DNA of 64,000 bases from NCBI GenBank assembly GCA_040766325.1, contig JAXGQR010000004.1, positions 183,759-247,758 on the forward strand. Direction: 5' to 3'. This DNA comes from Dehalobacterium sp040766325 (lineage in GTDB: Bacteria; Bacillota; Dehalobacteriia; Dehalobacteriales; Dehalobacteriaceae). Position 1 is the stretch's first letter; each line of letters begins with the position of its first letter. Below the pieces are notes generated by a model that worked only from the letters and a program-made list of their open reading frames with translations, was not told where the DNA came from and ran no database searches. Of the stretch, positions 18,367-27,013 are shown piece after piece. A program made the position numbers and the translations under genes.

Positions 18367-18765
18367 TTACCACACGTAACAAATAATTTCGCCGCCTAAA
18401 CCTTCTTTTCTGGCATTTTTATCGGTCATTAAGCCTCTTGAGGTAGATACAATAGCAATCCCAAGACCACCTAAAACTCGAGGCACTTGATCTCGTCTAG
18501 CGTATACCCTTAGTCCCGGTTTACTTATCCGTCTCAAACCGGAAATAACCTTTTCTCGATTAGAACCGTATTTAAGGTAGAGACGTAAAACGCCTTGTTT
18601 TCCATCTTCGATATACTCTACGTCTTTGATAAAGCCTTCTTCTTTTAAAATATTAGCCATTCCTAGCTTCATTTTTGAAGCAGGTATTTCAACCTTATCA
18701 TGATAAACTGTATTTGCATTGCGGATTCTGGTCAAAAAATCTGCAATGGGATCAGTCATAACCAT
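18367..18765 (-). CDS. rpsH: 30S ribosomal protein S8
   Basis: Central-domain 16S rRNA binder, 132 aa. TDPIADFLTRIRNAN and the C-terminal STSRGLMTDKNARKEGLGGE are canonical. The start is the first ATG, at 18765, after GGAGGG. Confidence 0.98.
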   Translation of the reverse strand: MVMTDPIADFLTRIRNANTVYHDKVEIPASKMKLGMANILKEEGFIKDVEYIEDGKQGVLRLYLKYGSNREKVISGLRRISKPGLRVYARRDQVPRVLGGLGIAIVSTSRGLMTDKNARKEGLGGEIICYVW

Positions 18766-18793
18766 TATTTAAACCCTCCTTCCACGGCATCCC

Positions 18794-18979
18794 TTACCAA
18801 CTTGACTTAGTGACTCCTGGAATTTCGCCTTTGTATGCTAATTCCCGGAAACAAATACGGCAGATACCAAATTTTCGCATGTATGCATGGGGACGCCCGC
18901 ATACCTGGCACCGATTATACCCTCGTACGCGAAACTTTGGCTCCCGCTGCTGTTTATTAATCATGGATTTTTTAGCCAC
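18794..18979 (-). CDS. rpsN: 30S ribosomal protein S14, type Z (zinc-binding)
   Basis: A 61-aa zinc form with CQVC and CRIC pairs at about residues 24-27 and 40-43. It replaces the longer zinc-free S14; no second copy is in the window. Confidence 0.98.
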   Translation of the reverse strand: MAKKSMINKQQREPKFRVRGYNRCQVCGRPHAYMRKFGICRICFRELAYKGEIPGVTKSSW

Positions 18980-19013
18980 AATCTTCCCTCCTTTATATCA
19001 ATGGCTGGGATGG

Positions 19014-19556
19014 CTATGCTTCCCGAAAAGGCATTCCCATCAGTTTCAAAAGCTCACGACATTCTTCATCTGTCTCGGCAGATGTTACAAAACAAATTTC
19101 CAGGCCTCTTAACTTATCTATCTTGTCGTACTCAATTTCAGGAAAAACCAATTGTTCTTTTAAGCCTAAGGTATAGTTTCCTCTACCATCAAATGCCTTT
19201 GCAGACACTCCTTTGAAGTCTCTTACTCTGGGTAAGGAAACAGAAATCAGTTTATCAATAAAAAGATACATCCGTTCCCCGCGCAAGGTTACCTTGCATC
19301 CAATGGGCATTCCTTCTCTCAGCTTAAATGCTGCAATTGACCTTTTAGCTTTTGTAATGATGGGTTTTTGCCCTGTAATAATCGTTAAATCATTAACGGC
19401 TGCGTCCATCGCTTTCGGATTTTGAATGGCTTCTCCCAAACCCATATTAACGACAATCTTTTCTAATTTGGGAATTTCCATCACATTTTTATATCCAAAC
19501 TTTTCCTGAAGAGCAGGCCGGATCTCGTTATCGTATTTTTCTTTTAATCTTGCCAC
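19014..19556 (-). CDS. rplE: 50S ribosomal protein L5
   Basis: 5S rRNA-binding central-protuberance protein, 180 aa, starting at GTG 19556 after a GGAGG site. EIPKLEKIVVNMGLGEA, GRGNYTLGLKEQLVFPEI and the closing MPFREA are typical. Confidence 0.98.
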   Translation of the reverse strand: MARLKEKYDNEIRPALQEKFGYKNVMEIPKLEKIVVNMGLGEAIQNPKAMDAAVNDLTIITGQKPIITKAKRSIAAFKLREGMPIGCKVTLRGERMYLFIDKLISVSLPRVRDFKGVSAKAFDGRGNYTLGLKEQLVFPEIEYDKIDKLRGLEICFVTSAETDEECRELLKLMGMPFREA

Positions 19557-19580
19557 AGAAAGAACCTCCTTTCTTCGGAA

Positions 19581-19910
19581 TTACTTTTCAATTACTTCAC
19601 CACAATGTTTGCATTGCCGAGCATATGCTCCATTGGGCATTATTTTTTTACCGATACGCGTAGGCTTGCTGCATTTGGGGCATACAAGCATTACGTTAGA
19701 ACTGGCAATAGCTGCTTCTTTTTCTTTTATACCACCTTGAGGTGAAGCCTGTGTTGGCTTGGTATGCCTTTTCACAATATTAACGCCTTCAACATAAACT
19801 CTGCTTTTTTGAGGCTCAACGGCAAGAACCTTACCTTTCTTCCCGGCATCTTTTCCGGTTATCACCAAGACTGAGTCACCTTTTTTTACATGCACCTTAT
19901 GATTTGCCAA
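19581..19910 (-). CDS. rplX: 50S ribosomal protein L24 with zinc-ribbon-like tail
   Basis: Assembly initiator protein, 109 aa. KOW domain HVKKGDSVLVITGKDAGKKG at the N-terminus; the C-terminal part has CPKC and CKHC pairs separated by about 20 residues, which could bind zinc. The start is TTG at 19910 spaced 8 nt from AGGAGG; an overlapping ATG is out of frame. Confidence 0.96.
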   Translation of the reverse strand: MANHKVHVKKGDSVLVITGKDAGKKGKVLAVEPQKSRVYVEGVNIVKRHTKPTQASPQGGIKEKEAAIASSNVMLVCPKCSKPTRIGKKIMPNGAYARQCKHCGEVIEK

Positions 19911-19944
19911 TTCATTTCACCTCCTATTGTTCCTGTCTCATAGA

Positions 19945-20313
19945 CTAGATAACCTCTGGTGCTAAAGAAATAATTTTCATATAATTTCTATCACGAAGTT
20001 CACGGGCTACAGGTCCAAAAATACGGGTTCCCCGGGGCTGTCCGGCTTCATTGATAATCACACCGGCGTTCTCGTCAAACCTGATATAGGACCCGTCCGG
20101 ACGTCTGATTTCTTTGTGCGTGCGTACAACAACTGCTTGCACAATTTCGCCCTTCTTAACAACGCCCCCTGGTGTTGCTTCTTTAACAGAACAAACAATC
20201 ACATCACCGACGGTGGCATATCGTCTGCGGGACCCGCCCAGTACTTTAATGCAAAGGAGTTCTTTCGCTCCGGTATTATCTCCAACTTTCAATCTGGTTT
20301 CGGCTTGAATCAT
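19945..20313 (-). CDS. rplN: 50S ribosomal protein L14
   Basis: Interface protein forming bridge B8, 122 aa, MIQAETRLKVGDNTGAKELL through RNYMKIISLAPEVI. Standard place between rpsQ and rplX. Confidence 0.98.
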   Translation of the reverse strand: MIQAETRLKVGDNTGAKELLCIKVLGGSRRRYATVGDVIVCSVKEATPGGVVKKGEIVQAVVVRTHKEIRRPDGSYIRFDENAGVIINEAGQPRGTRIFGPVARELRDRNYMKIISLAPEVI

Positions 20314-20348
20314 TCATGCCGCCCCCTTTCTTCCAGCGTATATGCTTT

Positions 20349-20612
20349 TTAAACAATCGGTGCTTTCTCCAATATTTCCACGATTCTCCATCGTTTCTCC
20401 TTGGAAAGCGGTCTTGTTTCCATTATTTTTACTTTATCTCCCATGTGAGCATCATTATTTTCATCATGGGCTTTGAACTTTTTGCTTTGTTTCACAATTC
20501 GGCCGTACAACGGATGGCGCACTCTGGATTCTACACGAACCACGACAGTTTTATCCATTTTATCACTTACAACATGACCGATACGAGTTTTTCGGTTTGA
20601 TCTCTCTGTCAA
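20349..20612 (-). CDS. rpsQ: 30S ribosomal protein S17
   Basis: OB-fold 16S rRNA binder, 87 aa, with TRIGHVVSDKMDKTVVVRVE. Starts at TTG 20612 behind GGAGG. The sequence continues to ETRPLSKEKRWR as in other S17. Confidence 0.97.
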   Translation of the reverse strand: MTERSNRKTRIGHVVSDKMDKTVVVRVESRVRHPLYGRIVKQSKKFKAHDENNDAHMGDKVKIMETRPLSKEKRWRIVEILEKAPIV

Positions 20613-20642
20613 ACTAATTCCTCCTTTCCGCCCTGCGATCTG

Positions 20643-20846
20643 TTAAAGACTTGCGTTCTTAATTTCCCGTTCTCTGATTACCGTTTGCACCCTGGCAATA
20701 CTCTTTTTAACTTCTTTAATAGTCATAGGATTTTCTAACTGCCCGGTGGCTAAACGAAAACGCAAATTGAATAATTCGCCTTTTAAAGCGGCAATTTTAT
20801 TCTGCAATTCTTCATTGGTCAAATCACGAATCTCTTTAGTTTTCAT
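20643..20846 (-). CDS. rpmC: 50S ribosomal protein L29
   Basis: Two-helix protein at the exit tunnel, 67 aa (IRDLTNEELQNKIAALKGEL, then LENPMTIKEVKKSIARVQTV). Overlaps rplP by 11 nt. Confidence 0.97.
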   Translation of the reverse strand: MKTKEIRDLTNEELQNKIAALKGELFNLRFRLATGQLENPMTIKEVKKSIARVQTVIREREIKNASL

Positions 20847-21270
20847 CTACTTCACCGCCCGTTTCTTCACGAAATACAAACTTGGTTTTAATAGGCAGTT
20901 TGTGTTGTGCCAATCTGATAGCTTCTTTTGCTACTTCTTCCGTTACCCCTGCTATTTCAAACATCACTCGGCCGGGCTTAACAACGGATACCCAATATTC
21001 AGGAGAACCTTTACCGCTTCCCATACGGGTTTCTGCAGCTTTCATGGTGACCGGTTTATGCGGAAATATTTTAATCCAAACCTTTCCACCACGTTTTATA
21101 TAACGAGTCATAGCAATACGAGCCGCTTCAATCTGCCGGCTGGTAATCCAGCCACATTCTAGAGCTTGCAACCCATACTCGCCATTAGTAACTAAATTCC
21201 CTTTTTGAGCCTTTCCTGCCATACGACCGCGGTGTTGGCGGCGGTATTTTACCCTCTTTGGAATCAGCAT
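20836..21270 (-). CDS. rplP: 50S ribosomal protein L16
   Basis: A-site and peptidyl-transferase-proximal protein, 144 aa: MLIPKRVKYRRQHRGRMAGK, with IFPHKPVTMKAAETRMGSGK. Follows rpsC by 3 nt. Confidence 0.98.
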   Translation of the reverse strand: MLIPKRVKYRRQHRGRMAGKAQKGNLVTNGEYGLQALECGWITSRQIEAARIAMTRYIKRGGKVWIKIFPHKPVTMKAAETRMGSGKGSPEYWVSVVKPGRVMFEIAGVTEEVAKEAIRLAQHKLPIKTKFVFREETGGEVDEN

Positions 21271-21273
21271 CGA

Positions 21274-21951
21274 TTACTCGCCTCCCTCCACAGCTTCCTT
21301 TTTCATTTCTATTTTTGGTGCCTTTTCAGGAAGTATTTCACCTTTATAAATCCATACCTTGACACCTATTTTACCATAGGTAGTGTTCGCTTCAGCAAAA
21401 CCATAATCAATATCCGCCCGTAAAGTGTGAAGAGGAACCTTACCTTCACTATACCATTCTGTCCGGGCAATTTCTGCGCCTGCTAAACGGCCGGAACACA
21501 TAATTTTAATGCCCTCAGCTCCCATACGCATGGTGCGGGAAACTGTTTGTTTCATCGCCCGTCGAAAGGCAATACGTTTTTCCAATGAACTGGCTACGCT
21601 TTCTGCTACCAATTGGGCATCTAATTCCGGTTTTTTCACTTCAGAGATATTAATATTTATTTTTTTACCTGTCATTTTTTCCAAGTGTTTTTTCAAACTC
21701 TCGACTTCTGTTCCGCCTCTACCAATGACAATACCCGGTTTTGCAGTAAAAATGTTGATTTTTACACGATTCGCAGCTCTTTCGATCTCAACTCGAGAGA
21801 TGCCGGAGGCAAAAAGTCGTTCTTTGACATATTTTCTGATTTTAAAATCTTCGTGTAACAATTGTTTATAATCCTTTTGAGAAAACCATTTCGCATCCCA
21901 GTCTTTAATAATGCCTATGCGTAATCCCTTTGGATGAACCTTCTGACCCAC
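21274..21951 (-). CDS. rpsC: 30S ribosomal protein S3
   Basis: mRNA-entry protein, 225 aa, GTG start at 21951. KH domain around residues 45-110 (INIFTAKPGIVIGRGG) and the C-domain AGAEIARTEWYSEGKVPLHT are complete. Confidence 0.98.
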   Translation of the reverse strand: MGQKVHPKGLRIGIIKDWDAKWFSQKDYKQLLHEDFKIRKYVKERLFASGISRVEIERAANRVKINIFTAKPGIVIGRGGTEVESLKKHLEKMTGKKININISEVKKPELDAQLVAESVASSLEKRIAFRRAMKQTVSRTMRMGAEGIKIMCSGRLAGAEIARTEWYSEGKVPLHTLRADIDYGFAEANTTYGKIGVKVWIYKGEILPEKAPKIEMKKEAVEGGE

Positions 21952-21954
21952 TAA

Positions 21955-22296
21955 TTAAGCCTCCTCTCTCTCACTAACTACAACGGTAATATGACATGTC
22001 CGTTTTAATATACGATCTGCTCTTCCCATAGCTCTGGGTTTAAATCTTTTCATTGTAGGTCCTTGATCAACAAAAACCCTTTTAACAATTAAATCATCGC
22101 GATTTAAATTATTATTGTGTTCGGCATTTGCTACGGCAGAATTAAGCACCTTAAACACCGGTTCAGAGCCACGGTTGGGCAATAATTTTAAAATGGCAGC
22201 TGCCTCATCCACCCCTTTACCGCGAATTAAATCAACTACTTGACGTACTTTGCGCGGTGAAATGCGAATGTGCTTCGCTACTGCTTTGCTTTCCAC
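21955..22296 (-). CDS. rplV: 50S ribosomal protein L22
   Basis: Exit-tunnel protein, 113 aa from GTG 22296 (ESKAVAKHIRISPRKVRQVV follows). GAGAGGGGG precedes at 6 nt; an in-frame TTG six codons earlier lies inside that site. The beta hairpin that lines the tunnel (GPTMKRFKPRAMGRADRI) shows no macrolide-type deletion. Confidence 0.96.
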   Translation of the reverse strand: MESKAVAKHIRISPRKVRQVVDLIRGKGVDEAAAILKLLPNRGSEPVFKVLNSAVANAEHNNNLNRDDLIVKRVFVDQGPTMKRFKPRAMGRADRILKRTCHITVVVSEREEA

Positions 22297-22337
22297 AAGT
22301 TTACCCCCTCTCAAAAGAGTTTGCTTGACTAAAACTA

Positions 22338-22622
22338 TTATTTCAATGAAGTAGAACGTTCAGTGTGTGAACCATGCCCTCTAAATAAACGCGTCGCTGC
22401 GAATTCACCCAGCTTATGACCTACCATATCTTCCGTGATATATATAGGTACATGTTTTCTTCCATCATGAACTGCTAAGGTGTGCCCCACCATCTGGGGA
22501 AAAATTGTCGACCGTCGAGACCAGGTCTTAATCACTTTCTTTTCACCAGTTTCATTCATCTTTTCAATCTTTGCTAATAAATGGTCTTCACAATAAGGAC
22601 CCTTTTTTAACGATCTGCCCAT
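22338..22622 (-). CDS. rpsS: 30S ribosomal protein S19
   Basis: Head protein, 94 aa, GRSLKKGPYCEDHLLAKIEK to the end GEFAATRLFRGHGSH. Standard place after rplB. Confidence 0.98.
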   Translation of the reverse strand: MGRSLKKGPYCEDHLLAKIEKMNETGEKKVIKTWSRRSTIFPQMVGHTLAVHDGRKHVPIYITEDMVGHKLGEFAATRLFRGHGSHTERSTSLK

Positions 22623-22677
22623 GGAAACAATTGCCTCCCTTCAACTATGATTCCTTTTCTCAATCACCAAGCACCAT

Positions 22678-23502
22678 TTATTTACGACGCTTGATAATCA
22701 ATCTATCAGAAGTCTTATTTTTCTTGCGGGTTTTTGCACCCAATGCCGGTTTACCCCAAGGTGTTAATGGATTTCGCCCAACAGGTGAACGTCCTTCCCC
22801 ACCACCATGAGGATGGTCAACGGGATTCATAACAACACCACGCACGGAAGGTCTAGTGCCTAGCCATCTGGATCTGCCGGCTTTGCCTAAGGTGATGTTT
22901 TCCTGATCCGAATTTCCCACTTGGCCGATGGTAGCTTTACAATTAATCAGCACCATTCTCATTTCACCGGATGGCATTCTTAGAGTTGCATATTTGCCTT
23001 CCTTGGCCATTAATTGAGCAGAAGCACCGGCAGATCTAACAATTTTAGCCCCTGCACCAGGTTGTAGTTCGATATTATGAACGATGGAACCTACAGGAAC
23101 ATTAATCAATGGCAGAGCATTTCCGATTTGAATATCAGACTCCGGTCCGGAAATCACCGTATCACCGATCTTTAATCCCTGGGGCGCTAAAATGTATCTC
23201 TTTTCACCATCAATATAATGCAGTAATGCAATATTGGCCGATCTGTTCGGATCATATTCAATCGCAGCAACTTTTGCCGGGATTTTATCCTTATCTCGCT
23301 TAAAGTCAATAATTCTATAAAGTCTTTTATGTCCACCACCATGATGCCGGGTGGTAATGCGGCCTTGATTATTTCGTCCACCTGTCCGCTTGAGAGGTTG
23401 AGTCAGAGACTTTTCCGGTTCATTTTTTGTTATTTCCTCAAAAGTAGAAACGGTCATCCCCCGTCGTCCGGCCGAGGTGGGTCGATAGCTTTTAATTCCC
23501 AT
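22678..23502 (-). CDS. rplB: 50S ribosomal protein L2
   Basis: Needed for subunit joining and peptidyl transfer, 274 aa. GRNNQGRITTRHHGGGHKR and the C-terminal VRGVVMNPVDHPHGGGEGR, which contains the conserved His, are intact. Confidence 0.98.
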   Translation of the reverse strand: MGIKSYRPTSAGRRGMTVSTFEEITKNEPEKSLTQPLKRTGGRNNQGRITTRHHGGGHKRLYRIIDFKRDKDKIPAKVAAIEYDPNRSANIALLHYIDGEKRYILAPQGLKIGDTVISGPESDIQIGNALPLINVPVGSIVHNIELQPGAGAKIVRSAGASAQLMAKEGKYATLRMPSGEMRMVLINCKATIGQVGNSDQENITLGKAGRSRWLGTRPSVRGVVMNPVDHPHGGGEGRSPVGRNPLTPWGKPALGAKTRKKNKTSDRLIIKRRK

Positions 23503-23529
23503 TTATTATCCCTCCTAAACGCGGTTACC

Positions 23530-23817
23530 TTATAGGCCCTCAAATACCTCAATCTTATCGCCAGGTTTTAAGGTCACAATTGCTTTTTTCCGGTCAGGTC
23601 GCTTACCTTCAAACCTGCCCATTCGTTTCATTTTGCCTTTGATCACCATCGTAGTTACGTCCAATACGGTTACTTTAAATATTTCCTGTATCGCATGTTT
23701 TACTTCTAGCTTATTTGCATTCTTATCAACAATAAAAGTATATTTGTTTTCTTCCATCATGCCCATGGATTTTTCAGAAACCACCGGTTTGATGACTACA
23801 TCATGAGGATTACGCAT
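23530..23817 (-). CDS. rplW: 50S ribosomal protein L23
   Basis: Docking site for SRP and trigger factor at the tunnel exit, 95 aa from ATG 23817 after GAGGAGG. Longer upstream frame rejected because it is inside rplD. Overlaps the rplD end by 8 nt. Confidence 0.97.
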   Translation of the reverse strand: MRNPHDVVIKPVVSEKSMGMMEENKYTFIVDKNANKLEVKHAIQEIFKVTVLDVTTMVIKGKMKRMGRFEGKRPDRKKAIVTLKPGDKIEVFEGL

Positions 23818-24436
23818 TAGACAGCACCTCCTCAACTTTTGCAATTGCGTCCTTTGTCATAATCAACTTCTCATGCTTCAGGATGTTATAAACATTGATA
23901 CCGGTTGCTCCCACCGGTGTTGCACCGTTAATATTGCGCACCGACTTAACCACATTTTCATCAGTGGAACCCATTACTACCAAGGCATTAGGCGCCTCTA
24001 AAGCACTTAACACTTGAACCATTTCTTTTGTTTTTGGTTCCGCCATCACCAGTTCATCCAAAACAATCAGATTTCCGTTATTAACCTTGTCTGTCAAGGC
24101 GGATTTTAAAGCAAGACGTCTAACTTTTTTGGGCATTTTAAATCCATAACTGCGTGGTTGCGGCCCAAAAGCAATGCCCCCTTTAGTCCAAATAGGGTTA
24201 CGGCTGGAACCTACCCTGGCTCTTCCTGTCCCCTTTTGTCTCCAAGGTTTTTTGCCGCCGCCGGAGACCATGGCCCGGGTTTTGGTGGCATGGGTGCCCC
24301 GTCTCATTGATGCCTGGTTGTTTACAACCGCTTGATGCAATAAATGTGTATTAATTTTAACTCCAAAGATATCATCATTCAGTTCCAGCTCGCCAACCTG
24401 GCTGCCCTGCATATTATAAACTGCTACCTTAGGCAT
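23810..24436 (-). CDS. rplD: 50S ribosomal protein L4
   Basis: Exit-tunnel protein, 208 aa. The tunnel loop KTRAMVSGGGKKPWRQKGTG is conserved. Can act as an autoregulator in enterobacteria; no such leader was recognised here. Confidence 0.98.
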   Translation of the reverse strand: MPKVAVYNMQGSQVGELELNDDIFGVKINTHLLHQAVVNNQASMRRGTHATKTRAMVSGGGKKPWRQKGTGRARVGSSRNPIWTKGGIAFGPQPRSYGFKMPKKVRRLALKSALTDKVNNGNLIVLDELVMAEPKTKEMVQVLSALEAPNALVVMGSTDENVVKSVRNINGATPVGATGINVYNILKHEKLIMTKDAIAKVEEVLSNA

Positions 24437-24460
24437 ACTAGCCCTCCTTTCCTACGGGTC

Positions 24461-25090
24461 TTAAACTCCTTTTACTGCAGTTTTTACCATAACCAACCCT
24501 TTTTTAGGACCGGGAACGGCACCTTTAACCAGCAGTAAATTTTTATCCACATCAACTTTTACAATTTCCAAGTTTTGAATCGTTACTCTTTCACCGCCCA
24601 TGTGTCCAGGCGATTTTTTACCTTTAAAGGTCCGAGCAGGTCCTTTCGCTCCGGCTGAAGCCGGTCGACGATGGTTCTTGGACCCATGCCCCATAGGGCC
24701 ACGAGCAAAATTCCAGCGTTTAATCGTGCCCGCAAAACCTTTTCCCTTAGAAACACCAACAACATCAACCTTTTCGCCGACATCGAAGGCGGACACATCA
24801 ATATTTTGACCTGCCTGATAGCTGTCGGGACTGTCCACTCTCATCTCCCTGAGATATCGTACCGGTGTAACATTTGCTTTAGCAAAATGTCCCTTCATGG
24901 CCTTCGTTACATTTTTATTTTTGACTGCACCGAAACCAATTTGAACGGCATTATAACCATCTGTGGCTTCTGCCTTTACCTGGGCGATGACGCAAGGTCC
25001 TGCTTCAATTGCCGTAACGGGAATAATTTTTCCCTCCGGACTAAATATCTGTGTCATGCCAACTTTTCTTCCTAGAATCATTTTTGCCAT
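24461..25090 (-). CDS. rplC: 50S ribosomal protein L3
   Basis: Early assembly protein near the peptidyl-transferase centre, 209 aa, KMILGRKVGMTQIFSPEG and the extension GPMGHGSKNHRRPASAGAKG. About 108 nt separate it from rpsJ. Confidence 0.98.
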   Translation of the reverse strand: MAKMILGRKVGMTQIFSPEGKIIPVTAIEAGPCVIAQVKAEATDGYNAVQIGFGAVKNKNVTKAMKGHFAKANVTPVRYLREMRVDSPDSYQAGQNIDVSAFDVGEKVDVVGVSKGKGFAGTIKRWNFARGPMGHGSKNHRRPASAGAKGPARTFKGKKSPGHMGGERVTIQNLEIVKVDVDKNLLLVKGAVPGPKKGLVMVKTAVKGV

Positions 25091-25198
25091 GATCCCACCT
25101 CCACTTCATTAGCTAGATACCGGTGCCCCGGCATTGCTCGCTTAATCAAACTATCATACAGTCCACGCATCCACGCGTTCCATATTGTATTCAAAAAA

Positions 25199-25507
25199 TT
25201 ATAATTTTATTTCGATATCTACCCCGGCCGGTAAATCTAATCTCATCAGAGAATCGACTGTTTTTGGTGTAGGTTCTAAGATGTCGATTAACCGTTTATG
25301 AGTTCTCATCTCAAACTGCTCCCGAGAATCCTTATTGACATGGGGGGAGCGTAAGATAGTGTAAATATTTTTTTCCGTCGGCAAGGGAATAGGGCCGGAC
25401 ACTAATGCTCCTGTCCTTTTGGCAGTTTCCACAATTTTTTCTGAAGATTGATCCAAAATTTTATGATCAAATGCTTTCAGTCTGATTCTAATTTTTTGTC
25501 TAGGCAT
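25199..25507 (-). CDS. rpsJ: 30S ribosomal protein S10
   Basis: First gene of the S10 operon; S10 (NusE) also works with NusB in antitermination. 102 aa from ATG 25507, preceded by GGAGGTAAAAAGG; the frame extends 24 codons upstream but without family similarity. RSPHVNKDSREQFEMRTHKR is the hallmark. The 230-nt gap to tuf holds two hairpins and no clear promoter. Confidence 0.97.
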   Translation of the reverse strand: MPRQKIRIRLKAFDHKILDQSSEKIVETAKRTGALVSGPIPLPTEKNIYTILRSPHVNKDSREQFEMRTHKRLIDILEPTPKTVDSLMRLDLPAGVDIEIKL

Positions 25508-25615
25508 CCTTTTTACCTCCTCTACGCCCGATTTTATTACGGACATTCTCAGTGAAAATTTCCGTTCCCTAGAACGCAACCTTTCACCTCATCGCTTTTT
25601 ATCCCATTCTTTTCT

Positions 25616-25644
25616 TGATAAGTGTTTTGCTTATCAAGTTTTTG
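25616..25644. other. Hairpin between tuf and rpsJ
   Basis: CTTGATAAG and CTTATCAAG form a 9-bp stem with a short loop. TTTTT follows on the plus strand only, opposite to transcription, so it is not an obvious terminator for the minus-strand operon. Confidence 0.4.
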
Positions 25645-25669
25645 AACTGTTCATGCGGATTTATTGGCC

Positions 25670-25737
25670 TTTGACTCCCTTTAGCGGCCAGGGGACATAC
25701 CTATCCAAGGAATGTCCCCAGACCCCCCAAATAAAGG
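25670..25737 (-). repeat. 68-bp element directly 3' of tuf, copy 1
   Basis: This segment follows the tuf stop and recurs at 41473-41540 behind the second tuf copy with one difference. It contains a hairpin whose arms lie at 25689-25698 and 25712-25721; in this copy one pair of the 10-bp stem is lost. It may be a transcript end, an RNA processing site, or simply part of the duplicated unit. Confidence 0.85.
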
Positions 25738-26943
25738 CTAATTTTCGATGATACCGGAAACTACACCTGCTCCTACTGTTCGTCCGCCTTCGCGAATAGC
25801 AAAGCGTAATCCTTCTTCAATAGCAATGGGCGTGATTAATTCAATCGTCATCTTAATGTTATCTCCCGGCATAACCATTTCTACACCTTCCGGAAGATAA
25901 GCAACACCGGTTACGTCCGTTGTTCTGAAATAGAACTGAGGACGATAACCATTAAAGAACGGTGTATGGCGTCCACCTTCTTCCTTGGACAAAACATATA
26001 CTTCTCCCTCAAACTTCGTATGGGGATTGATGCTGTTCGGTTTGGCCAATACCTGACCCCGTTCAACGTCTTTGCGTTCGACACCTCTTAACAGACAACC
26101 TACATTGTCACCTGCTTCTGCATAATCCAGCAACTTACGGAACATTTCTACTCCCGTTACCACCGTTTGTTTCTTTTCTTCCATAAGACCTACGATTTGT
26201 ACCGTGTCTCCTACTTTTACAGAGCCTCTTTCCACTCTGCCCGTTACCACGGTGCCACGACCGGTAATGGTAAATACGTCTTCAATCGGCATTAAGAACG
26301 CCTTATCCTTATCCCTTTCCGGGGTCGGAATATATGCGTCTACATTATCCATCAACTTCCAGATCGGACCACAGTCAGGACAATCTCTGCCACCGCAACT
26401 ACATTCCAATGCTTTTAAAGCTGAGCCCGATACGATGGGGATATCATCGCCGGGAAATTCATACTCGGAAAGCAGTTCACGTACTTCCATTTCTACTAAT
26501 TCCATTAATTCTTCATCATCTACCTGATCTGCTTTATTTAAGAAGACCACGATATATGGTACACCTACCTGACGTGCCAATAATATATGTTCCCGAGTCT
26601 GGGGCATAGGACCGTCTGCTGCCGATACCACTAAAATTGCTCCGTCCATCTGAGCAGCACCTGTAATCATGTTCTTTACATAGTCGGCGTGACCAGGGCA
26701 GTCTACGTGAGCATAGTGTCTGTTTTCTGTTTCATATTCTACGTGTGAGGTGCTGATCGTGATCCCACGGGCTTTTTCTTCCGGGGCATTGTCAATCTGA
26801 TCATAAGCAGTAGCTACTGCTCCGCCCGCACTAGACAAGCAAGAGGTAATAGCTGCTGTTAAGGTGGTTTTGCCGTGGTCTACGTGACCAATAGTTCCCA
26901 CATTAATATGGGGTTTAGTTCTTTCAAATTTTTGCTTTGCCAT
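25738..26943 (-). CDS. tuf: Elongation factor Tu (intact copy)
   Basis: GTPase that delivers aminoacyl-tRNA to the ribosome. 401 aa from ATG 26943 after GGAGGG. G1 GHVDHGKT (19-26), G3 DCPGH (81-85), G4 NKAD (136-139), G5 SGSAL (172-176), then domains 2 and 3 ending FAIREGGRTVGAGVVSGIIE. Between G5 and domain 2, where most EF-Tu have an acidic helix, there is a Cys-rich stretch with Cys181, 183, 188 and 191. It follows fusA in the str operon and is nearly identical to the broken copy at 41541-42733. Confidence 0.98.
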   Translation of the reverse strand: MAKQKFERTKPHINVGTIGHVDHGKTTLTAAITSCLSSAGGAVATAYDQIDNAPEEKARGITISTSHVEYETENRHYAHVDCPGHADYVKNMITGAAQMDGAILVVSAADGPMPQTREHILLARQVGVPYIVVFLNKADQVDDEELMELVEMEVRELLSEYEFPGDDIPIVSGSALKALECSCGGRDCPDCGPIWKLMDNVDAYIPTPERDKDKAFLMPIEDVFTITGRGTVVTGRVERGSVKVGDTVQIVGLMEEKKQTVVTGVEMFRKLLDYAEAGDNVGCLLRGVERKDVERGQVLAKPNSINPHTKFEGEVYVLSKEEGGRHTPFFNGYRPQFYFRTTDVTGVAYLPEGVEMVMPGDNIKMTIELITPIAIEEGLRFAIREGGRTVGAGVVSGIIEN

Positions 26944-27013
26944 GATTTTTCCCTCCAAAATCATTGATAAATTTTATTAATATATTCCTTAAATTCAGGC
27001 GTTTTCATCAATC

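Noticed and set aside
25199..25579. S10 with a 24-residue N-terminal extension
   Set aside because: The extension has no similarity to S10 and the ribosome binding site lies before the internal ATG at 25507.
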